The translations under genes and the position numbers were made by a program. The notes beneath the pieces were generated by a model. That model searched no databases, had not been told where the DNA came from, and saw nothing but the letters and a program-made list of their open reading frames with translations. Shown here piece after piece: positions 60,164-64,000 of a DNA stretch of 64,000 bases (position 1 is its first letter; every line of letters begins with the position of its first letter). Origin of the DNA: DASZGI01 sp035938995 (lineage in GTDB: Bacteria; Actinomycetota; Actinomycetes; Streptomycetales; Catenulisporaceae); assembly GCF_035938995.1 (NCBI RefSeq), contig NZ_DASZGI010000166.1, positions 4,147 to 68,146 on the forward strand, in the 5' to 3' direction.

Positions 60164-61131
60164 GCAGTGCCCCGCTGCGGATCTCGCTGGCCGGGGGCGG
60201 CACAGATCTTCCCAGCTACGCCCATCGCTTCGGCGGGACAGTGCTGGGCTCGGCCATTGACTTGCGAGTCACCGTGGTTGGACACACGGGCAGCGCGTAC
60301 CGCGGGATTCGCGCTTGTCTGGACGACTGCGCGCACACCGATATACCGGACACCCAGGCCAACCCCTTCGCCCGGGAGGTGCTGCGCGCCCACTGGGATG
60401 GCCTACCGCTGCGCCTCGCCTCGTTCGGCGACGTGCCTGGCGGTAGCGGCCTTGGCAGCTCGTCAGCATTCTGTGTGGCTCTTGTGGCCGGGTTGTCGCA
60501 ACAGCCGCTGACGGCGGAAAGCCTCGCCAGGGCGGCAGGCGACATCGAAACCCGCAGCCTCGGCCGACCGGTCGGCCGGCAAGATCACTACCTCGCCGCG
60601 TACGGCGGCGTTCGCCAGCTCCACTTCGATCGATCGGGCGGCGTGGAGGTGGAAGGCGTGGCGGTCGATCCGGAGACGCTGAGAAAGCTGGACGACGAAC
60701 TCCTGCTCTTCTTCACCGGTACCGTGCGCGATGCAGGGGAGGTGCTCGCCGCACAACACGAACGCGTGATGGGCGGGGACCGGGACGCGGAGCGGCGGCT
60801 GCACGAGATCAAAGAACTCACGACAGCCGCGCGCAAGGCGCTGACCGATGGCGACACCGTGGCGCTGGGAGCCGTGTTGGGCCGCCATTGGGAGCTGAAA
60901 CGCGGCTTGAGCGCCGGGGTGTCCCTTCCCCTCGTCGACCGGGCTTATGGCGACGCGCTTGCCTCCGGAGCCGTGGGCGGCAAGCTCCTCGGCGCGGGTG
61001 GCGGGGGCTTCCTGCTCGTCCATGCCCCGGCATATGCCGTGGGCGACGTCCGCGCCGCTGTGACAGCCCACGGATTCACTGAACGCACCTTTCGCATGTC
61101 AGCCAAAGGGCCCGATGTCACCCATCTGTGA
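60154..61131 (+). CDS. GHMP-family sugar kinase (HddA-like)
   Basis: This 325-aa kinase has motif 1 PLRISLAGGGTDLPSY (7-22), ATP-binding GGSGLGSSSAF (96-106) and motif 3 GGKLLGAGGGGF. The G-G-G-T-D-L-P-x-Y form is typical of D-glycero-D-manno-heptose 7-phosphate kinase (HddA) and fucokinase-like enzymes rather than galactokinase. It would phosphorylate C1 of the GmhA product, giving the substrate of the HAD domain. GTG 60154 follows GGAGG by 8 nt and overlaps the previous gene by 10 bp. Confidence 0.87.
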   Translation: MWISSAPLRISLAGGGTDLPSYAHRFGGTVLGSAIDLRVTVVGHTGSAYRGIRACLDDCAHTDIPDTQANPFAREVLRAHWDGLPLRLASFGDVPGGSGLGSSSAFCVALVAGLSQQPLTAESLARAAGDIETRSLGRPVGRQDHYLAAYGGVRQLHFDRSGGVEVEGVAVDPETLRKLDDELLLFFTGTVRDAGEVLAAQHERVMGGDRDAERRLHEIKELTTAARKALTDGDTVALGAVLGRHWELKRGLSAGVSLPLVDRAYGDALASGAVGGKLLGAGGGGFLLVHAPAYAVGDVRAAVTAHGFTERTFRMSAKGPDVTHL

Positions 61132-61179
61132 AGCGTGTCGCCCTGGTGTCCTGAAAATCGCCATTTAGTCAGGTCTGTG

Positions 61180-62412
61180 ATGCTCACATCTTACCGACGC
61201 ATATTCTCATCGCAAGGAACGATCGCCTTCACCTTGACCGGGGCCCTGGGTCGGCTTCCGGTGTCGATGTTCGGTGTGAGCGTCGTCATCATGGTCGCCA
61301 CCCTGCGCGGCTCCTATGCACTCGCAGGATCCGTCTCCGCAGCCCGTATCGTCGCAGTCGCCGTCACCACGCCGTTGATCGGACGGCTTGCAGACCGTCA
61401 CGGCCAGACGAGGGTCGCCGTACCGGCGGCCCTGTTGTCCGCAGCTGCATCAACCCTGATGGCGCTGTGCGCCCGCTGGGGCGCGCCGACGTGGACCTTG
61501 TTCGTCACCTACATCGCCTCGTCCGGCTTTCCCAGCATCGGTGCGATGGCCCGAGCGCGCTGGGCCGCACTCTACCGGAACCAACCGGAAATGCTGCATA
61601 GTGCCAATTCCTTCGAACAGGTTCTGGATGAGCTCTGCTTCATCCTCGGCCCGGTACTGGCAGCACTTCTGTGCACCATGGTCTTTCCCGAGGCGGGGCT
61701 CCTTGCGGCGAGCGCGCTGCTCGTCGTCGGAACACTGTTGTTCGTCTCCCAGCGTCAAACCGAACCGCCCGTAGATCCCGTCCGGGCCAAAGGCGGATCA
61801 CCGCTGCGGGTCAAGGGCATCATGGAGATCACCGCGACATTCCTCTTCACCGGGGTGATCTTCGGAAGCGTGGAAGTCGTCACCGTGGCCTACGCCGAGT
61901 CGGCGGGCCATCCCTCGGCTGCGGGCGTGATCCTGGCCCTCCTCGCCGCAGGTTCCGCGGTCGCCGGATTGACATTCGGCGCGATCGAGCTGCGGGGCAG
62001 CCCGTCAGGGCGTTTCCTGGCCTGCGTCGCCGCTATGGCGGTGCTCATGCAGCCCGTCCTGCTGGCGCGGAACATCTGGACGCTTGCCGCGCTGCTCTTC
62101 GTCGCCGGCCTGGCAACCGCCCCAACCATGATCACCAGCATGACGCTCGTCCATCAGTTGGCGCCGGCCGCCCAGATCACCGAGAGCATGTCGTTCACCA
62201 TCACCGGGCTGTTGATCGGCAGCTCAGCCGGTGCGGCCCTCGGCGGCTGGGTAGTCGAAGTCGCCGGTGTCCGAGTCGGCTATGTGATACCCGCCGCGGC
62301 GTCTGCTCTCGCCCTGGCAACTGCACTGATCGGCTTCGGCGGGAGTGCCGGGCGCGTATCACTTCGGTCAATCGGTGAAGACCTACCGCGCACCTCACCG
62401 TGGGAGGGGTGA
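61180..62412 (+). CDS. MFS transporter
   Basis: This 410-aa protein has about twelve hydrophobic segments. The loop after segment 2 reads GRLADRHGQTRV, the G-x-L-a-D-r-x-G-x-r MFS signature. No binding or regulatory domain is attached. Lying 48 bp after the kinase on the same strand, it probably exports the cluster's product or imports a precursor. A group II intron remnant starts just after its stop. Confidence 0.85.
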   Translation: MLTSYRRIFSSQGTIAFTLTGALGRLPVSMFGVSVVIMVATLRGSYALAGSVSAARIVAVAVTTPLIGRLADRHGQTRVAVPAALLSAAASTLMALCARWGAPTWTLFVTYIASSGFPSIGAMARARWAALYRNQPEMLHSANSFEQVLDELCFILGPVLAALLCTMVFPEAGLLAASALLVVGTLLFVSQRQTEPPVDPVRAKGGSPLRVKGIMEITATFLFTGVIFGSVEVVTVAYAESAGHPSAAGVILALLAAGSAVAGLTFGAIELRGSPSGRFLACVAAMAVLMQPVLLARNIWTLAALLFVAGLATAPTMITSMTLVHQLAPAAQITESMSFTITGLLIGSSAGAALGGWVVEVAGVRVGYVIPAAASALALATALIGFGGSAGRVSLRSIGEDLPRTSPWEG

Positions 62413-62439
62413 CCCTGAAGTGGAGTGACCCTGTGGGAG

Positions 62440-62541
62440 TAGGGTCGGGGACTGGCGCGGTGGCGTGTGACGCTCCGTTTCCAGCCCCCGCCGCTTCAAT
62501 CCGTGCATGCGGTTCTCCCGCACACGGCTTTCCGACATCGT
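62440..62541 (-). ncRNA. 3' end of a group II intron, with domain V-like hairpin
   Basis: On the minus strand CCGTGTGCGG-GAGAA-CCGCATGCACGG (62501-62527) is the stem with bulge expected for domain V, placed right after the reverse-transcriptase end. The following minus-strand bases run to CCTACTCCCAC, resembling a group II intron 3' end near 62440. The exact boundary is not certain. Confidence 0.6.
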
Positions 62542-63331
62542 TCACCGCTGGGCATGCGCCGTTACCCAGTGCACGTTCCCGCTCAGGCGGAAGACCCCGA
62601 GCCGCGCCAGCCATCCACCGTCGCAGCGGCTGGCCCAGTTGCGGCCCGTACGGCCGTGTTTCCGGCTGGCGAAGATCGCCAGCCGCTCGTGGACATAACG
62701 GTCCACCGCGTTGACTTCCGACCCGTATGCCGGTTTCGGAAGTACCCGGTCCACCCCTGCAACACAGGGTTGAGATCGGCCACCACGGCAGCCACCGACC
62801 GCTCGGTCTGGGAGCGGGAGGTCGCCGCGCGGATCTTCTCCCGCAGCACCCCCAACGCCCGCGCCGAAGGCCAGCGTTGCAGATAGAACTTGCCCCGCCA
62901 CTTCCACGACTCCACCTCGCGGTGGTGGAAGCCGAGGAACTCAAAGCCCTCACTGCCCCGGGTCAGGCACAGGATGCGGGACTTGCCCGGATGCAGACGC
63001 ATCCCGAGGCCGCCCAGCACTGCCGCCGCCAGTTCACGCGCCTGCTCGGCCCGCCCCCTGGTCGGCGCCAGGACCACGAAATCATCGCAGTACCTCACCA
63101 GCGTCCCCAACCGCCCGCCGTGTTCCTGCCACGCCTCATCCAGCACGTGCAGGGCCACGTTGGCGAGCAACGGGGAAAACGGTGAGCCTGGGAGTCCCGC
63201 CCCGTTCGGCGAGCTCACCCCGCCCTCCAGCACTCCCATCCGCAGCCACGCCCGGATCAACTTCAGCATCGAACGGTCCACCACCGCCGGGCCACCTGGG
63301 CCATCAGCGCCTCGTGGTCGATCGTGCCGAA
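62542..63331 (-). pseudogene. Group II intron reverse transcriptase/maturase, truncated and frameshifted
   Basis: FGTIDHEALMAQVARR, then (frame change near 63284) VDRSMLKLIRAWLRMGVLEG, GAGLPGSPFSPLLANVALHV, the polymerase motif VRYCDDFVVLAPT, FEFLGFHHR and GWTGYFRNR; after a second frame change near 62735 come VDRYVHERLAIFASRKHG and LGVFRLSGNVHWVTAHA. The N-terminal RT0-RT3 region with the first catalytic Asp is missing. With two frameshifts it cannot support mobility. Confidence 0.85.
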
Positions 63332-63574
63332 CGAAGACGGTAGCGCGGCGAGCTCCGCCTCGGTCCCGCCGGGCTGCGGAGCAGCGGTGGGGCCCGGTGT
63401 CTTGGGCCGGTGGGCGCCAACCGTCTTGCCGTCATCGATCCGCACCCACGAGCGCAGCGTCTCCCGGTTCACGCCCAGGTCGTCGGCGATCTGCGCGATC
63501 GTCGCCCCAGGCCGCGAGCGGTACAACGCCACCGCCTCGGCCTTGAACTCGGGCGGGTAGTGCCTCATAACCAT
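63332..63574 (-). pseudogene. N-terminal part of an IS3-type transposase OrfA
   Basis: MVMRHYPPEFKAEAVALYRS followed by the HTH TIAQIADDLGVNRETLRSWV is the start of IS3 OrfA. At about residue 80 the frame passes directly into reverse-transcriptase sequence (FGTIDHEAL), so the two remnants were joined by a deletion or rearrangement. OrfB is absent. Confidence 0.75.
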
Positions 63575-63866
63575 CTGTTGCGGGACTCCTGACCACCTGA
63601 ACCGTCAAGATCCAAGTGTCTCTGGTGTCCAACCCCCGAGGTCAAGCGCCCTACACCGTCCACGCACACGGACTGACCCGCTCCGCATAACCCGAGCAGA
63701 ATCAACACACTGTGTCACGACGCCGCGGCACCGCTACCGGCCAGAATCCCTTTCAGCACACCATGCACCGCCGCCGTGTCCATGAGTTCATGCCCTGCAT
63801 CCCACATCGCGTCCACGCGTCAACAGCCACCAAACGCTGCATGGCCGCCGGGGGTAGTAGTACCGG
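63575..63866. other. No gene seen
   Basis: Intergenic sequence between the IS3 remnant and the lsr2-type gene; no repeats or RNA genes are recognisable. Confidence 0.5.
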
Positions 63867-64000
63867 CTATTCGTGGGCCAGGGCGTACGCCGAGCGGACC
63901 CGCCCGGGGATCGCGCCGCGATCGCGCACCTCGAACCCGTGGGCGCGGGCCCACTCGCGGATCTCGGAACTGCCCGGCGCCACCGGTTCGCCCCCGCGCC
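63867..64000 (-). CDS. Lsr2-family nucleoid protein, C-terminal end only
   Basis: The last about 44 residues include SSEIREWARAHGFEVRDRG, then IPGRVRSAYALAHE and a TAG stop at 63867-63869. This is the Lsr2 C-terminal DNA-binding domain, in which R-G-R (here RGA) contacts AT-rich minor grooves; the third residue of that hook is Ala here. Lsr2 silences AT-rich, often foreign, DNA. The gene continues beyond the right edge. Confidence 0.8.
   Translation of the reverse strand, partial: RGGEPVAPGSSEIREWARAHGFEVRDRGAIPGRVRSAYALAHE

Overview
This is high-GC DNA with an actinomycete look: GTG and TTG starts, rare TTA codons, 1- to 4-base ATGA/GTGA gene overlaps, Tat-type signal peptides, TPR-containing XRE and NB-ARC regulators, and an Lsr2 end at the right edge. 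A saprophytic, plant-polymer-degrading filamentous actinobacterium fits. I cannot fix the genus from sequence alone.

Left edge to 36.5 kb. A 48-bp copy of the 3' half of a tRNA-Glu(CTC) gene lies at 191-238 and again, with one mismatch, at 36430-36477. Each copy is preceded by a hairpin like the tRNA's own terminator. Between them are, in order: a short pseudogene nest (1.1-1.9 kb); a GntR-regulated sugar-acid operon (2.0-9.9 kb: DHDPS-family lyase, IlvD/Edd dehydratase, four-gene ABC importer); a small regulatory set (9.9-12.8 kb: degenerate 2OG oxygenase-like protein, STAS protein, XRE/TPR regulator); a secreted GH27 enzyme; a tightly overlapping minus-strand operon (22.96 to 14.29 kb) that is clearly an ebo-type cluster; and a pectin/rhamnogalacturonan locus (23.2-35.2 kb) of secreted GH28, GH27, GH105, beta-helix, lyase-like and beta-propeller proteins with a LacI regulator. 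A conserved operator-like element occurs before the GH27 gene, between the ebo operon and a DUF1080-type gene, and between the divergent GH28 genes, so these units probably share a regulator.

The ebo-type operon is the most interesting part. Besides EboA, a TatD-like hydrolase, EboC (UbiA), EboE and EboF, it has a myo-inositol-phosphate synthase family protein where canonical operons have the dehydroquinate-synthase-like EboD, plus a second TIM-barrel isomerase, a squalene-cyclase/prenyltransferase-repeat protein with a DxDD motif, and a GAF protein. It reads like a pathway joining a cyclitol to a prenyl chain. The TatD-like gene carries a one-base frameshift in a G/C run.

35.2-55.2 kb is a transposon graveyard: pieces of IS3, IS5, IS110, IS481-like and other transposases, a resolvase end, and truncated host genes. 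Around the pieces stand intact genes: a LAL-type LuxR regulator, a secreted ricin-B lectin protein, one complete IS110 element, a secreted protein of unknown function, and two paralogous HTH/NB-ARC/TPR proteins.

55.2-62.4 kb is a compact six-gene cluster: GT5-like glycosyltransferase, NAD-dependent epimerase, GmhA-like isomerase, a GmhB-like phosphatase fused to a GalT-like nucleotidylyltransferase, a GHMP kinase and an MFS transporter. Together these look like NDP-heptose or related sugar biosynthesis with transfer and export. The right end (62.4-64 kb) holds a degenerate group II intron reverse transcriptase joined to an IS3 OrfA remnant, and the C-terminus of an Lsr2 protein.
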